Shown here: piece after piece, positions 28,608-37,881 of the stretch | Layout of the letters: every line of letters begins with the position of its first letter | Position numbering within the stretch: position 1 is the first letter of the stretch | From: Helicobacter sp. 11S02629-2 | GTDB taxonomy: Bacteria; Campylobacterota; Campylobacteria; Campylobacterales; Helicobacteraceae | Direction: 5' to 3' | DNA length: 64,000 nt | Assembly: GCF_002272875.1 (NCBI RefSeq) | Contig: NZ_MLAN01000001.1 | Span: 62,001 to 126,000, forward strand | Position numbers and translations under genes: made by a program | Notes under the pieces: generated by a model | Told to the model about the DNA's origin: nothing | The model's database searches: none | Seen by the model: the letters and a program-made list of their open reading frames with translations, nothing else

Positions 28608-29546
28608 TTACTTAATATTAGCCTGAATGATTTTCATTAGTCTTTGTGTGTCAGAAGGGTTTGATAGGTTTATAGTTATAGAATCTTTCTTTAAAGTAGC
28701 CTTGAAACTTAAGCTTTTAAAGGCAACTAGTAGTTGCTCTAAGCTAGCACTATCAGCTTTGTTTAATATTTCATTTAGCTTATTTTTGCTATAAAGTTTA
28801 CTTTTACTTAACTTTTTTTTATCTATCTCTATATTATCTTCATCTAAGCTATTTTGCTCCCAAAACTCACCACTTTTTAGCTCTCTAGCTATCTTTTCAG
28901 TTTCTTTTACATTTAGGTCTTCACTAAGTATCTTTTTAACCAGAAAGTCTTCATCTTCTTTATCTAGTCCAACTATAACTTTTGCATGTGCTTGAGTTAG
29001 TTTGCCTTGCATTAAAAGCTGCTTAGTTTTTTCATCTAGCTCTAAGATTCTAAGAGTATTAGTTATCTGTGCACGCGACTTTTTTATCTTTTGAGCAAGT
29101 TTTTCATGAGTGAAGTTGTGCTCATCTAATAAGGCTTTATAGCTTAAGGCTAGCTCTATTGGGTTTAGATTCTCTCTTTGTATATTTTCTATTAAGGCTA
29201 GCTCGCCTAGTAATTCTTCTTTTACATCTTCTAAAATTATTACTTTAATGCTTTTTAGACCTAGTTTTTTACAAGCCCTAAGTCTTCTTTCGCCTGCTAT
29301 TAAAGCATAGCCATCTTCATCTCTATAAACTAAGACTGGCTGAAGTAGTCCGTGCTCTTTTATAGAATCTGCAAGCTCTTTTAGGCTTTCTTCATCAAAG
29401 TTTACTCTTGGCTGTTTTGGATTTGGCTTTATTAGGTTTATATCTAGATCAAAAGGCTTTATGCTTTGTGATACTTCTTTATAAAACTCATCCGCATCGC
29501 CTAGCAAGTCCCCAAGCCCACGACCCAAAGCTTTCTTTTTTGCCAT
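28608..29546 (-). CDS. parB: Chromosome partitioning protein ParB
   Basis: A 312-residue CTP-dependent DNA clamp that spreads from parS sites. The N-terminal ParA-contact region (KKKALGRGLGDLLGDADE) is followed by the ParB/sulfiredoxin domain with the CTP motif GERRLRACKKLG and ENIQRENLNPIE. A helix-turn-helix follows (THEKLAQKIKKSRAQITNTLRIL), and a C-terminal dimerisation part. Its ATG overlaps the parA stop by one base. No convincing parS (GTTTCACGTGAAAC-like) was found in the window. Confidence 0.97.
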   Translation of the reverse strand: MAKKKALGRGLGDLLGDADEFYKEVSQSIKPFDLDINLIKPNPKQPRVNFDEESLKELADSIKEHGLLQPVLVYRDEDGYALIAGERRLRACKKLGLKSIKVIILEDVKEELLGELALIENIQRENLNPIELALSYKALLDEHNFTHEKLAQKIKKSRAQITNTLRILELDEKTKQLLMQGKLTQAHAKVIVGLDKEDEDFLVKKILSEDLNVKETEKIARELKSGEFWEQNSLDEDNIEIDKKKLSKSKLYSKNKLNEILNKADSASLEQLLVAFKSLSFKATLKKDSITINLSNPSDTQRLMKIIQANIK

Positions 29547-30373
29547 TATGCGTGTACTGTTCCACTTCGCTTATTATGTAAGCCTAATATGGCATGGGCA
29601 AGATTAGTATAGGCTAGATTCCCAGCTGATTTACTATCATATAGAGATATAGGCTTTCCAAAGCTTGGTGCTTCAGCTAGTTTTATATTCCTAGGTATGG
29701 AGATTTTAGTGCCTTTAGAATCTATAAAAAACTGACCTGAAAAGTGGTTACATAAGTCTTCATATACATTTTTTGATAAGTTGTTAGTGTTAGAAAACAT
29801 AGTTGGCAAAAAGCCCATTATCCTAAGGTGGGGGTTAATGTTAGTTATCTGTAAAAGCCTTACTGTATTTATAAGTTGAGATAGTCCTTGCAAGGCAAAG
29901 TACTCACACTGCACAGGAACGATTATAGAATCTGCACTGCTTAAAGCGTTTATAGTTAGAGGTCCAAGGGCTGGAGGCGTATCTATGATGATAAAGTCAA
30001 AGTTTTTTCTAACTTCTTCTATGCATCCTTTTAGCATGTACTCTCTTTGGTTTTTTTTGGCTATATAGAAGTCTTGCTCTATGCTTACTAGATGTGGAGT
30101 TGAAGGCGCTAGCTTTAAGCCCGGTATATCCGTATCAAGTAAGATTTTTTCTAAGCTTATGTTGCCAAGTAAGACATGCAGCATGTTGTACTCTACGTTA
30201 CTGTCTTTGCAGCCTAAGCTAGTTGTTAGGCTAGTTGTTGCGTTAGTTTGAGGGTCAAAGTCTACAAGTAAGACTTTTTTGCTAGCGTTTGCCAAGCTTG
30301 CTGCGAGATTGACGGCGGTAGTTGTTTTTCCCACACCACCTTTTTGGTTTGCTACTACTATAACTTCTGCCAT
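29546..30373 (-). CDS. parA: Chromosome partitioning ATPase ParA (Soj)
   Basis: A 275-residue deviant Walker ATPase that moves ParB-bound origins. It shows the signature-lysine Walker A NQKGGVGKTTTAVNLAASLA near residue 9, LLVDFDPQTNATTSL and IIIDTPPALGPLTINAL. Co-transcription with parB, birA and the ATP synthase genes matches the Helicobacter order. Confidence 0.98.
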   Translation of the reverse strand: MAEVIVVANQKGGVGKTTTAVNLAASLANASKKVLLVDFDPQTNATTSLTTSLGCKDSNVEYNMLHVLLGNISLEKILLDTDIPGLKLAPSTPHLVSIEQDFYIAKKNQREYMLKGCIEEVRKNFDFIIIDTPPALGPLTINALSSADSIIVPVQCEYFALQGLSQLINTVRLLQITNINPHLRIMGFLPTMFSNTNNLSKNVYEDLCNHFSGQFFIDSKGTKISIPRNIKLAEAPSFGKPISLYDSKSAGNLAYTNLAHAILGLHNKRSGTVHA

Positions 30374-30376
30374 AAT

Positions 30377-31105
30377 CTACCTCATGCTGTAATAAAAATC
30401 TTGTCCTATTTGGATAGAACCATCATCCAAAAGAACGCTATCTTTCAGGGATATCACACCGTTTTTAGAGTGAGTACTGAAGGCTCTATTTCTTGAAAAT
30501 TCTAACCTATACTTGCTGAAAATATCCTTCCATGAGTTCTTTTCTGTTAAGAAAACTCTTTCATCGCTTAAAGACTTTATGTCAAAGCTAGAAGGGCTAT
30601 CTTTAGAAAGCAAACTTTTAACTAGACTAGTATCTTTTAGCCCTATCTCTTTTAAAATCTCCACAATTAAGTTTATAGAATCTTGTCTTGGAAGCCCCAG
30701 TCCTCCAAAGCTAGTATCTTTTATATTAAGTCCAAGACCAACAACTAAAAACTTTGAAGTTTTCTGACTTATAAGCCCGCCTACTTTTTTATCTTCTAAG
30801 TAGAAGTCATTAGGCCACTTTAGCCATACGTCTTTATTAAATCTCAAAACAGCTTCAAGCAGCAAACGCCCCATATATATAGAAAAAGAAGCTGGCGGTA
30901 TAGCAGGGTCAAGATTTTTTATCTCAACACAAAAGCTTAGATAGATTCCAGATTCTACATTCTGCCAAGAGTTACCCCTTGAGCCTATGCCACTAGTTTG
31001 ATTAAAGCTTAGATAAAAAGCACTTTTTGTTATAAGACTAGCTTTTATATCATCTAGTAGTTGAAGCTGGGTAGAAGGGATGGAAGTAAAGTACTTAAGT
31101 TGCAT
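30377..31105 (-). CDS. birA: Biotin--[acetyl-CoA-carboxylase] ligase (short, no repressor domain)
   Basis: A 242-residue cytoplasmic ligase that joins biotin to carrier proteins through biotinyl-AMP. It has SGIGSRGNSW (the adenylate-binding loop, usually GRGRxGRxW and here looser), VWLKWPNDFYLEDKKVGGLI and VVGLGLNIK. It lacks the N-terminal helix-turn-helix of E. coli BirA, so it should not act as a repressor. Its start overlaps the end of the TPR gene by 11 bases. Confidence 0.93.
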   Translation of the reverse strand: MQLKYFTSIPSTQLQLLDDIKASLITKSAFYLSFNQTSGIGSRGNSWQNVESGIYLSFCVEIKNLDPAIPPASFSIYMGRLLLEAVLRFNKDVWLKWPNDFYLEDKKVGGLISQKTSKFLVVGLGLNIKDTSFGGLGLPRQDSINLIVEILKEIGLKDTSLVKSLLSKDSPSSFDIKSLSDERVFLTEKNSWKDIFSKYRLEFSRNRAFSTHSKNGVISLKDSVLLDDGSIQIGQDFYYSMR

Positions 31106-32852
31106 GAGGCTTTCCTGATGTGTGATTTGTGCTTAACTCTAGCAGCAAGGAGTGAAGTTTGCTAAGCACATTATCCCAGTTAGAAAGTGTGCTTTGAGTT
31201 AGTTGGTAGAAGTTTTCTTGATACCAAGTGTTTGCAAGGACTTCTTTTTTACTACCTAAAGCACCAAATCGCCAATCATGCCTTTTATAAAGCAAAGCTA
31301 TAGTTGGCTTTTTAAGACTAGCACTTAGATGAAGCAAAGCAGAATCTATACTTACTATACAGTCAAGTTTTTCTATAAAGTAGGCACTTTGGCTAAAGTC
31401 TTTTATAAAAGGGGCTAGGTCTGTTACATTAAAACTAGTTGCAAGACTGGGCTCTAAGCCTTCATACTGCAGGCTAAAGTAGCTAATGTGCTCGCTTTTT
31501 GGCAGGCTTTTTAAAAGAGTAGAGGGGTAGATAGACTTTTGTGCTCCTTGCTCAAAGTTTGAGTTTGAAGTGAAGTTAAGTCCCACTTTAAAAGTCTTAG
31601 AATCTAGGGCTTTTTTTAAAGCTTCTGCCTCACTAGACTTAGAATCTAAACCAGCAGGTCTAGTTTTAAAAAGCTTTGAAGAAAAGGCATCTAGAGGTTT
31701 TAAGACATCACTTTTTTCCTCTACACACAAAAAAGCAAGGCTTGGTAAAGGCAGGCTTACATCAAAGTGCTTTAAGTTGGATTCAGCATTACTAACAACG
31801 CTAGCTAGGTTTTTAAAAAGAGAGACTAACTCAGAGGCTACAAGTAGTTGTAAACTCTTACACTTAAAAGATTCTATAAATCTAGCAAACATTATGCTAT
31901 CACCAAAACCTTGTTCGTGATATAAAAGCACATCTTTATCTGCTAGGTAGTCTTTTAGCCTAGCACTAGATTCTATAAGTGCTAAAGGTAAGATATGCCT
32001 ATAGAACTTTTGATAAAAGTTGCCATTAGTTAAAGAGGTATTAGTGCTTAAAAAAGCCTCTCTTTCTTCATAGAGTAAAAGACCTTCTTTAAAGCGATTT
32101 AGACTTAATAAGAGATAAGAGAGGTTTATCTTATAGATTGGATTGGGATTTAAAAAGATAGCTTTTTGATACCAGATAAGTGCTTTTTCAAAGTCTAAGG
32201 TGTAGCGTAAAAAGTTAGCATAGTTAAAGCAGAAGTTAAAGTCATCTTTTGCTATCTCTTTTAACTCAGCATATAGCTTACTGGCATCTTCAAGCATATC
32301 AAGACTTACATACATATAAGCAAGGTTGATGCCAGAGTTTATGTGACCTTTTTCATAGGCTAGCTTGTAGTAGTAAAGTGCTTCTTTTGAACCTATGCTT
32401 TGTTGCTTGTTGGCTAGGTTAAAAAGTGCACTTACATCATTTGGATTAAGCTTTATAACTTTTATATAGTGCTTGATAGAAAGCTCATAGTCTTGTAAGT
32501 CTGCATAGCACTTTGCTATATTGAAGTGAAGATTTGCATCTTCTAGTGGCAGGAAGGAGTTTAGCAAGGCTAGGGCTTTTAAAGTAGCTAAGTCCCTCCT
32601 ATAAAGCTCTCCTAAGCTTATGCCAAAAGCTAGATATCTAGGATCTTTTTTATCTAACATATTTAAAGCATGCTCTAAGTAGCTTATAGCCTTAGCCCTA
32701 AGGCCTAGCTCCTCACAAGAAAAAGCACACAAGCTCCAAGCCTCTATACTATCTTTATCGTTAGCTAGAATCTCTAAGCAGTAGCTTAGGCAGTCTTTGA
32801 AATTATTCTCATTAAAAGCTACTCTTGCTAGAGTTAGATAACTTTCACTCAT
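31095..32852 (-). CDS. TPR protein with GT9/GT41-like glycosyltransferase domain
   Basis: A 585-residue protein. Residues about 1-270 hold seven or so TPR units (LARVAFNENNFKDCLSYCLE, AISYLEHALNMLDKKDPRY, ALFNLANKQQSIGSKEALYY). The C-terminal half (about 290-580) has IDSALLHLSASLKKPTIALL, like the nucleotide-sugar-binding motif (D-[ST]-A-x3-HLA) of heptosyl- and TPR-linked glycosyltransferases, and YKRHDWRFGALG after it. Sugar and acceptor are unknown. It is the first gene of the long minus-strand block, with AAGG before the ATG and an AT-rich upstream stretch including TATATAA. Confidence 0.7.
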   Translation of the reverse strand: MSESYLTLARVAFNENNFKDCLSYCLEILANDKDSIEAWSLCAFSCEELGLRAKAISYLEHALNMLDKKDPRYLAFGISLGELYRRDLATLKALALLNSFLPLEDANLHFNIAKCYADLQDYELSIKHYIKVIKLNPNDVSALFNLANKQQSIGSKEALYYYKLAYEKGHINSGINLAYMYVSLDMLEDASKLYAELKEIAKDDFNFCFNYANFLRYTLDFEKALIWYQKAIFLNPNPIYKINLSYLLLSLNRFKEGLLLYEEREAFLSTNTSLTNGNFYQKFYRHILPLALIESSARLKDYLADKDVLLYHEQGFGDSIMFARFIESFKCKSLQLLVASELVSLFKNLASVVSNAESNLKHFDVSLPLPSLAFLCVEEKSDVLKPLDAFSSKLFKTRPAGLDSKSSEAEALKKALDSKTFKVGLNFTSNSNFEQGAQKSIYPSTLLKSLPKSEHISYFSLQYEGLEPSLATSFNVTDLAPFIKDFSQSAYFIEKLDCIVSIDSALLHLSASLKKPTIALLYKRHDWRFGALGSKKEVLANTWYQENFYQLTQSTLSNWDNVLSKLHSLLLELSTNHTSGKPHAT

Positions 32853-32994
32853 AGTTAACCTTATATCTACAATATCTATTTATATAATGCAAAGAATTTA
32901 AAAAGTTAAGATTTATTAAAGTTTTAAAAGTAAAAAAGTTAATAAACTTTTTACTTATACATCAAAAATGAATAAAAAAATTTACTTTTTTAAT

Positions 32995-33008
32995 AAAAAA
33001 AAAAAAAA
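32995..33008 (+). repeat. Homopolymer tract of 14 A upstream of the first LPP20-like gene
   Basis: Fourteen consecutive A lie 70 bases before the ATG of the lipoprotein gene, upstream of a possible -10 (TAGCAT near 33039). Tracts of this length slip easily in Helicobacter and can tune transcription. The rest of 32853-33078 is AT-rich with promoter-like sequence and no gene. Confidence 0.85.
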
Positions 33009-33078
33009 CAACTCGCCAGTAACTCTAATTTTATCAGGTAGCATAGTTCACATATATTTTAATACTAAAGGTTAAAAA

Positions 33079-33834
33079 ATGAGAAGTAAATTTCTATATT
33101 TTCTATTTGTTTCAGTTGGAGCGGTCATAGTACTAGCAGGTTGTGCCACTAAGGCTAATAATATAACGCCTTCAGCAGCGACACTTTTAAACAACGTCCC
33201 TTCATGGGTCAAAGATATACCAGATAGTCTTTCAGCAGTAGATAGTGCTCCTATTGGTAACTCCTTGTCTAATGCTATGAACATAGCTACAAACAAAGCT
33301 AGATTCCAAATAGCACAAAATCTTATCTCAAATATAAAAGGTACCTTTAAGGTAAGTAGTGATGCAGATGTAAGTGGTAACGTAGAAGAAAATGCTAATA
33401 ATAGATTTGAAAATACTGTCTCAGTTAGTCTTCCAGATGCGGTTAGAACTAACTACTATATAGATAGTGCTAATAAGATAGTTTGGGTTTTAGTAAGACT
33501 AAAAAACTTTGATAGGGATCTTTTTTACTCTAATCTTAAAAAAGAAAGACAGGCTTTAAGCGAACAAAAGATTAGACAAGCAAATATGCAAATAAGCAAG
33601 CAAGTAAGTATAGAGCCAGCTTCTAACTACAACCCAGTAGCTACTTATAACCCAGCTATGCCATCAACATCACAAGGGGCCACAAAAGGAAGTGGGTCTT
33701 TAGTCTTAAGTCCAGCTTCTAGCCCCGTTACTATCATTAATCCAATACTTGCTAATCCAGCCGTGAAGTCTGATAAAGACTTTAATAAAGATTCTGAAAA
33801 CACTAACTCTTCTACTTCTGATAGCACTAACTAA
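33079..33834 (+). CDS. LPP20-family lipoprotein (first of a tandem pair)
   Basis: A 251-residue lipoprotein. The lipobox VIVLAGCATKA puts the lipidated Cys at about residue 21. The body (WVKDIPDSLSAVDSAPIGNSLSNAMNIATNKARFQIAQNL, and a valine-rich WVLVRLKNFD) is that of the LPP20 family, named for an H. pylori outer-membrane lipoprotein. The last 80 residues are Ser/Pro/Asn-rich and probably disordered. The next gene is a clear paralogue, suggesting tandem duplication. The 14-A tract upstream may affect expression. Confidence 0.85.
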   Translation: MRSKFLYFLFVSVGAVIVLAGCATKANNITPSAATLLNNVPSWVKDIPDSLSAVDSAPIGNSLSNAMNIATNKARFQIAQNLISNIKGTFKVSSDADVSGNVEENANNRFENTVSVSLPDAVRTNYYIDSANKIVWVLVRLKNFDRDLFYSNLKKERQALSEQKIRQANMQISKQVSIEPASNYNPVATYNPAMPSTSQGATKGSGSLVLSPASSPVTIINPILANPAVKSDKDFNKDSENTNSSTSDSTN

Positions 33835-34012
33835 GTTTATAACTTTAATAGTCTTTAGCTTTACCTTTATCCTATAAGGCTTATAGTCATGCTTGTTGCC
33901 TCCTCTTTTAGGACATGACTAAGCTTTGATATTACTAGCACTAAAGCTGTTTTTATGAGAGCTTTGGTTAATATACTAGATCATAAAATTTCTAAGTTAC
34001 AAGGATAAAGGC

Positions 34013-34594
34013 ATGAAGAATAAATTTTCTTATTTTATAGTTGCTACAGTTGGTGCTTTATTTATACTAGCAGGTTGTGCTAGTAAGGTTAATAACATGC
34101 CAGTTTCTACAAACGCTCCTTCTTGGGTTAATCAAACTCCAGCAGGACTTGCAGCAGTAGATAGCGCACCTATTGGCAATAACTTTTCAGCCGCTATGGA
34201 TATAGCGACTATGAAAGCAAGGGTACAAATAGCCCAAAGCATAGCCACTAAGATAGAACAAACAAGTAAGCTTTTAAGGAATCAAGATGGCCTAGGTAAT
34301 ACAGATGAACAAACTATAACAGCTATAAGAACAACTGTCTCTAAAGACCTTGGTGGTGCTAAAAGAACTAACTTTTATGTAGATAAAGATGCCAATACAG
34401 TTTGGGTTTTAGTAGAAGTTCAAAAACTAGATACAGATCTTATAACTAAAAACTTACAGCAAGCAAAGCTAATAGATATAACAGCAGCAAAAGCAGTATC
34501 TGAAGCAGTAGATGAGATGATAGATGGCACTAAAAAAAGCCCTAGTACTAACTCTCAAGCTCCAGTTAATGTAGCAGCACCTGTTGCAAACTAA
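34013..34594 (+). CDS. LPP20-family lipoprotein (second of a tandem pair)
   Basis: A 193-residue lipoprotein with lipobox FILAGCASK and the same core as its neighbour: APSWVNQTPAGLAAVDSAPIGNNFSAAMDIATMKARVQIAQ, RTNFYVDKDANTVWVLVEVQKLD. It lacks most of the disordered tail of the first copy. A Shine-Dalgarno (AAGGATAAAGGC) precedes the ATG. The 178 bases between the two genes hold an 8-bp inverted repeat, TAGTCATG/CATGACTA (33884-33921), perhaps a weak terminator. Confidence 0.87.
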   Translation: MKNKFSYFIVATVGALFILAGCASKVNNMPVSTNAPSWVNQTPAGLAAVDSAPIGNNFSAAMDIATMKARVQIAQSIATKIEQTSKLLRNQDGLGNTDEQTITAIRTTVSKDLGGAKRTNFYVDKDANTVWVLVEVQKLDTDLITKNLQQAKLIDITAAKAVSEAVDEMIDGTKKSPSTNSQAPVNVAAPVAN

Positions 34595-34617
34595 AAGCTA
34601 TTACTAAAATCTTACAT

Positions 34618-34639
34618 GCTAGCTTTTAATAAAGCTAGC
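34618..34639 (+). terminator. Hairpin after the second LPP20-like gene
   Basis: Nine-bp arms GCTAGCTTT/AAAGCTAGC with a four-base loop, 24 bases after the stop. No T-run follows, so termination may be weak, or the hairpin may protect the 3' end. Confidence 0.5.
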
Positions 34640-34714
34640 AACTAGGGACTTTGTGCCCTAAGCTACAAGTAAATAATCAATGCTTTAATATGCAATTACT
34701 TTTAAGGAAAGAAT

Positions 34715-35752
34715 ATGCCAAATACAGTACAACGTAAACAGATCTACAATCCAGATTCCAAAGAAACAGTCAATGACAGAAAAATCTTTGGTGGGAATCC
34801 AACAGCGATGTTTGAGTTAACTCAGATTAAGTATCAGTGGGCTTATGACTTGTGGAAAAAAATGCTTGCTAATACTTGGTTTCCAGAAGAAGTGAATATG
34901 AACGTTGATAAAAGAGACTACAACGATGGACTAACTCCTCAAGAAAAGCTAGGCTATGATAGAGCCTTAGCCCAGCTTATATTTATGGATTCCTTACAGA
35001 CTAATAACCTAATAGATAACATTAATCCCTTTATGACTAGCCCAGAGATAAACCTAGCCATAGTTAGACAAGCCTATGAAGAAGCCCTTCACTCTCAAAG
35101 CTATGCTGTAATGGTAGAATCTATCTCGGCTAATACAACTGAGATCTATGAGATGTGGCGAACTGATATGGAGTTAAAACATAAAAATGACGCCATAGCT
35201 GAAGTCTATATGAAACTAGCTAGCGACCCTACAGAGACCAATCTAGTAAAAGCTATGTTTGCTAATCAGATCTTAGAAGGAATCTATTTTTATAGTGGCT
35301 TTTGCTACTTTTATACACTAGCAAGAAGTGGAAAGATGCTAGGAAGTGCCCAGATGATACGCTTTATCCAAAGAGATGAGATAACACATCTTCTAATCTT
35401 CCAAAACCTTATAAACAGTCTTAAAAAAGAAAGACCAGATCTTTTTACAACTGCACTAAAAGATGATGTATATGAGATGTTTGAAAAGGCAGTAAACTTA
35501 GAATCTGAGTGGGGAGAGTACATAACCCAAGGGCAGATTTTAGGACTTACTTCAGAGCTTATAAGAGAGTATATTGAGTATCTTGCCGATAAAAGACTAG
35601 CTGCAGTTGGCTTTAAAAAAATGTATAATAGAACCACTAACCCGCTAAAATGGGTTGATGACTTTTCTAGTTTTAATGACCAACGAAGTAACTTTTTTGA
35701 AGCCAGAGTTACTAACTATGCAAAAGGGAGTATAAACTTTGACGACTTTTAG
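34715..35752 (+). CDS. nrdB: Class I ribonucleotide reductase small (R2) subunit
   Basis: The 345-residue radical-generating subunit that supplies deoxyribonucleotide synthesis together with NrdA (not in the window). Di-iron ligands can be placed: Asp in FMDSLQTNN, Glu and His in [10 protein letters not shown], Glu in NQILEGIYF, and Glu and His in QRDEITHLL. The radical tyrosine is present four residues after the first His (EALHSQSY), so this looks like a normal tyrosyl-radical enzyme. Shine-Dalgarno AAGGAAAG precedes the ATG. The last 14 bases overlap the next gene. Confidence 0.96.
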   Translation: MPNTVQRKQIYNPDSKETVNDRKIFGGNPTAMFELTQIKYQWAYDLWKKMLANTWFPEEVNMNVDKRDYNDGLTPQEKLGYDRALAQLIFMDSLQTNNLIDNINPFMTSPEINLAIVRQAYEEALHSQSYAVMVESISANTTEIYEMWRTDMELKHKNDAIAEVYMKLASDPTETNLVKAMFANQILEGIYFYSGFCYFYTLARSGKMLGSAQMIRFIQRDEITHLLIFQNLINSLKKERPDLFTTALKDDVYEMFEKAVNLESEWGEYITQGQILGLTSELIREYIEYLADKRLAAVGFKKMYNRTTNPLKWVDDFSSFNDQRSNFFEARVTNYAKGSINFDDF

Positions 35753-36488
35753 GACGCTAAACTCCCTACAACTTGAAACTAAGCGAGACTTTAAGACTAA
35801 CTTAGAGCTTTTAGAGTATAAGCTAGCACTTTGTGAGGAAGGCAGTATCAACTTAGTAAGTGAAGTCTACTTAACTGGCTTTAGCTATGAACGCATGGAA
35901 GAAGCTAGTAACTTTAGTATAGAAGCCAAAAAATCCTTACTTGATCTTTCTAAGTTTAAAACCTTACTTATCACTATGATAGAAAAGATAGATGGTGAGT
36001 ACTTTAATGTTTTAAATGTTTTTCATGAAGGAAGCATCATCTATATACAGAAAAAAGCTAAGCTTTTTTGCTTGGGCAAGGAGCATGTTTACTTTAAAAG
36101 TGGGAAGGTAGAAGATATAAGATTTTTTAAGATTGATGGGGTCACTTGTGCAAGTCTTATATGCTTTGAGCTTAGATTTATAGACCTTTGGCAAAAGCTT
36201 AGAGGAGCTGATATCATCTTTGTTCCAGCCCTTTGGGGTAAGGAGAGGAAAACGCAGTTTGAAACACTTTGCCGTGCCTTGGCAATTGCTAATCAATGCT
36301 TTGTAGTCTCTAGCCTTAGTGGTAATAAAGACGTAGCACAAGGCAGTTCAATAATAAGTCCTTTTGGCTTAGTTTTTAAAAATGACGAGAAAGATATAGT
36401 AACTTCTACTATAGACTTAAATGAATGCCAAAAGATGAGAAGCTATATAGATGTTGGCTTAAACCAAGTTAGTAAAAAAGATTTATAA
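35739..36488 (+). CDS. Carbon-nitrogen hydrolase (nitrilase superfamily)
   Basis: A 249-residue cytoplasmic enzyme of the nitrilase superfamily. The Glu-Lys-Cys triad is visible: Glu in [10 protein letters not shown], Lys in [10 protein letters not shown] and Cys in [10 protein letters not shown]. The region around the Cys ([27 protein letters not shown]) is typical of amidase-type members. The substrate is unknown. It overlaps nrdB by 14 bases and is followed six bases later by pcm, so a repair-like role of removing damaged amides is a speculative possibility. Confidence 0.85.
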   Translation: MTTFRTLNSLQLETKRDFKTNLELLEYKLALCEEGSINLVSEVYLTGFSYERMEEASNFSIEAKKSLLDLSKFKTLLITMIEKIDGEYFNVLNVFHEGSIIYIQKKAKLFCLGKEHVYFKSGKVEDIRFFKIDGVTCASLICFELRFIDLWQKLRGADIIFVPALWGKERKTQFETLCRALAIANQCFVVSSLSGNKDVAQGSSIISPFGLVFKNDEKDIVTSTIDLNECQKMRSYIDVGLNQVSKKDL

Positions 36489-36493
36489 GAAAA

Positions 36494-37153
36494 ATGTACA
36501 AACTGCAAAATGAGCTAATGCTAAAAGAGTTTAACGGAAAAGGCGAAGGGTTTAGCCCTGAAGTCTTAAGTGCTATAAAAAATGTAAACAGAGAAGTTTT
36601 TATACCAGACGCTTTAAGACATAAAGCCTTTAGTGTGGATGCTTTGCCTTTAGGGAGTGAACAGTGGATAAGCTCTCCTTTAACTGTGGCTAAGATGAGT
36701 AATTATTTAATGGGCTATGATGTAAAAGAAGCTTTGCAAAAACCTGATAATGTATTAGAAATAGGGCTTGGAAGTGGCTATCAAGCCTGTGTTTTAAGCA
36801 AGCTTATAAGACGTGTTTTTAGTATAGAGAGGATAGAATCTTTATACAATGAAGCGCGAGCTAGAATAGCTAAGCTTAATATTATGAATGTAAACATTAA
36901 GCTAGATGATGGAAGCCTAGGGTGGGCTAGCTTTGCGCCCTTTGATAGAATCTTGCTTTCAGCCTGTGCTAGTAGCGTGCCTCAGACCCTATTTTCTCAG
37001 CTAGCAGTTGGCGGTATATTAGTAGCGCCTTTGCAAAAAGGTAAGAAGCAAGTTATATCAAGATTTGTAAAAAAAGACTTTGGGATTAAAGAAGAGGAGT
37101 TAGAAACTTGTGAGTTTGTGCCGCTTTTAAGTGGTATAGCAAAGTCCTTATAG
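36494..37153 (+). CDS. pcm: Protein-L-isoaspartate O-methyltransferase
   Basis: A 219-residue enzyme that methylates isoaspartyl residues to start repair of aged proteins. It shows SAM motif I VLEIGLGSGYQACVLSKL, the preceding PLTVAKMSNYLM, and post-motif DDGSLGW and FDRILLSACASSVPQTLFSQLAVGGILVAPL, all typical of PCMT. H. pylori has pcm directly after nrdB, whereas here the nitrilase-family gene lies between. Confidence 0.95.
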   Translation: MYKLQNELMLKEFNGKGEGFSPEVLSAIKNVNREVFIPDALRHKAFSVDALPLGSEQWISSPLTVAKMSNYLMGYDVKEALQKPDNVLEIGLGSGYQACVLSKLIRRVFSIERIESLYNEARARIAKLNIMNVNIKLDDGSLGWASFAPFDRILLSACASSVPQTLFSQLAVGGILVAPLQKGKKQVISRFVKKDFGIKEEELETCEFVPLLSGIAKSL

Positions 37154-37161
37154 GCTAACTT

Positions 37162-37872
37162 GTGCATAAGATTCTAGAAGTTAAAGACCTAAGCTTTAAG
37201 TATGGTAGTGAGTACATCTTTAAAGATGTATCTTTTGATGTGGAAGATAAAGAGTTTTTAGGAGTGATAGGGCCTAATGGTGGGGGTAAAAGCACTCTAG
37301 CTAAACTTATGCTTGGGCTTTTAAAGCCAGATTCTGGTAGTCTTAAGTGGAATATGGAAGGTAAGATTGGCTATGTTGCACAAAATACTAATATAAATCT
37401 AGATTTTCCCATATCAGTTAGCAAAGTAGTTGAGATGGGTTTTTTGAGAAGTACCTTTTTTGGAGTAAGGCTTACTAAAATACAAAAAGAGTGTGTAGAA
37501 AAGATACTTAAAGATTTAAAACTTTATGATTTACGAAATGAAAAGATAGGCTTTTTAAGCGGTGGGCAAAGGCAAAAAGTTTTTATAGCAAGAGCCTTAG
37601 TATCAAAGCCAAAAGTGCTAATCTTGGACGAACCAACCTCTAATATAGACGCTAAATCGCAGGTTGAAATTTATAGATTGTTAAAAGAAATTAATAATAC
37701 ACATACTATAATAGTTATCAGTCATGACATTTCTATAACCCTTGAGTATGCTACTAGGATATTACATGTTAATAGAGCAGTGCTTAGTCATGAAGTTTCA
37801 CGAGACATTTTAAAACATGGTCAAGCTATATGTGAAGTTGATATGTTTGAAAAAAATCTAAGGATGAATTAA
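37162..37872 (+). CDS. ABC transporter ATPase, ZnuC/metal-type
   Basis: A 236-residue ATP-binding subunit starting at GTG. It shows Walker A GPNGGGKSTLAKL, Q-loop VAQNTNI, signature LSGGQRQKVFIARAL and Walker B LILDEPTSNID, with the H-loop VISHDIS. The NTNINLDFPISVSKVVEMGFL segment resembles zinc/manganese importers (ZnuC, MntB). No permease or binding-protein gene lies nearby, so the partner must be elsewhere and the metal is a guess. It follows pcm by eight bases. Confidence 0.85.
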   Translation: MHKILEVKDLSFKYGSEYIFKDVSFDVEDKEFLGVIGPNGGGKSTLAKLMLGLLKPDSGSLKWNMEGKIGYVAQNTNINLDFPISVSKVVEMGFLRSTFFGVRLTKIQKECVEKILKDLKLYDLRNEKIGFLSGGQRQKVFIARALVSKPKVLILDEPTSNIDAKSQVEIYRLLKEINNTHTIIVISHDISITLEYATRILHVNRAVLSHEVSRDILKHGQAICEVDMFEKNLRMN

Positions 37873-37881
37873 GGATGGATT

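Noticed and set aside
37786-37815. parS-like sequence: AGTTTCACGAGACA near the end of the ABC ATPase gene
   Set aside because: It shares GTTTCACG with parS but the second half-site is wrong (GAGACA in place of TGAAAC) and it is inside a coding region far from parAB. One half-site match is expected by chance.
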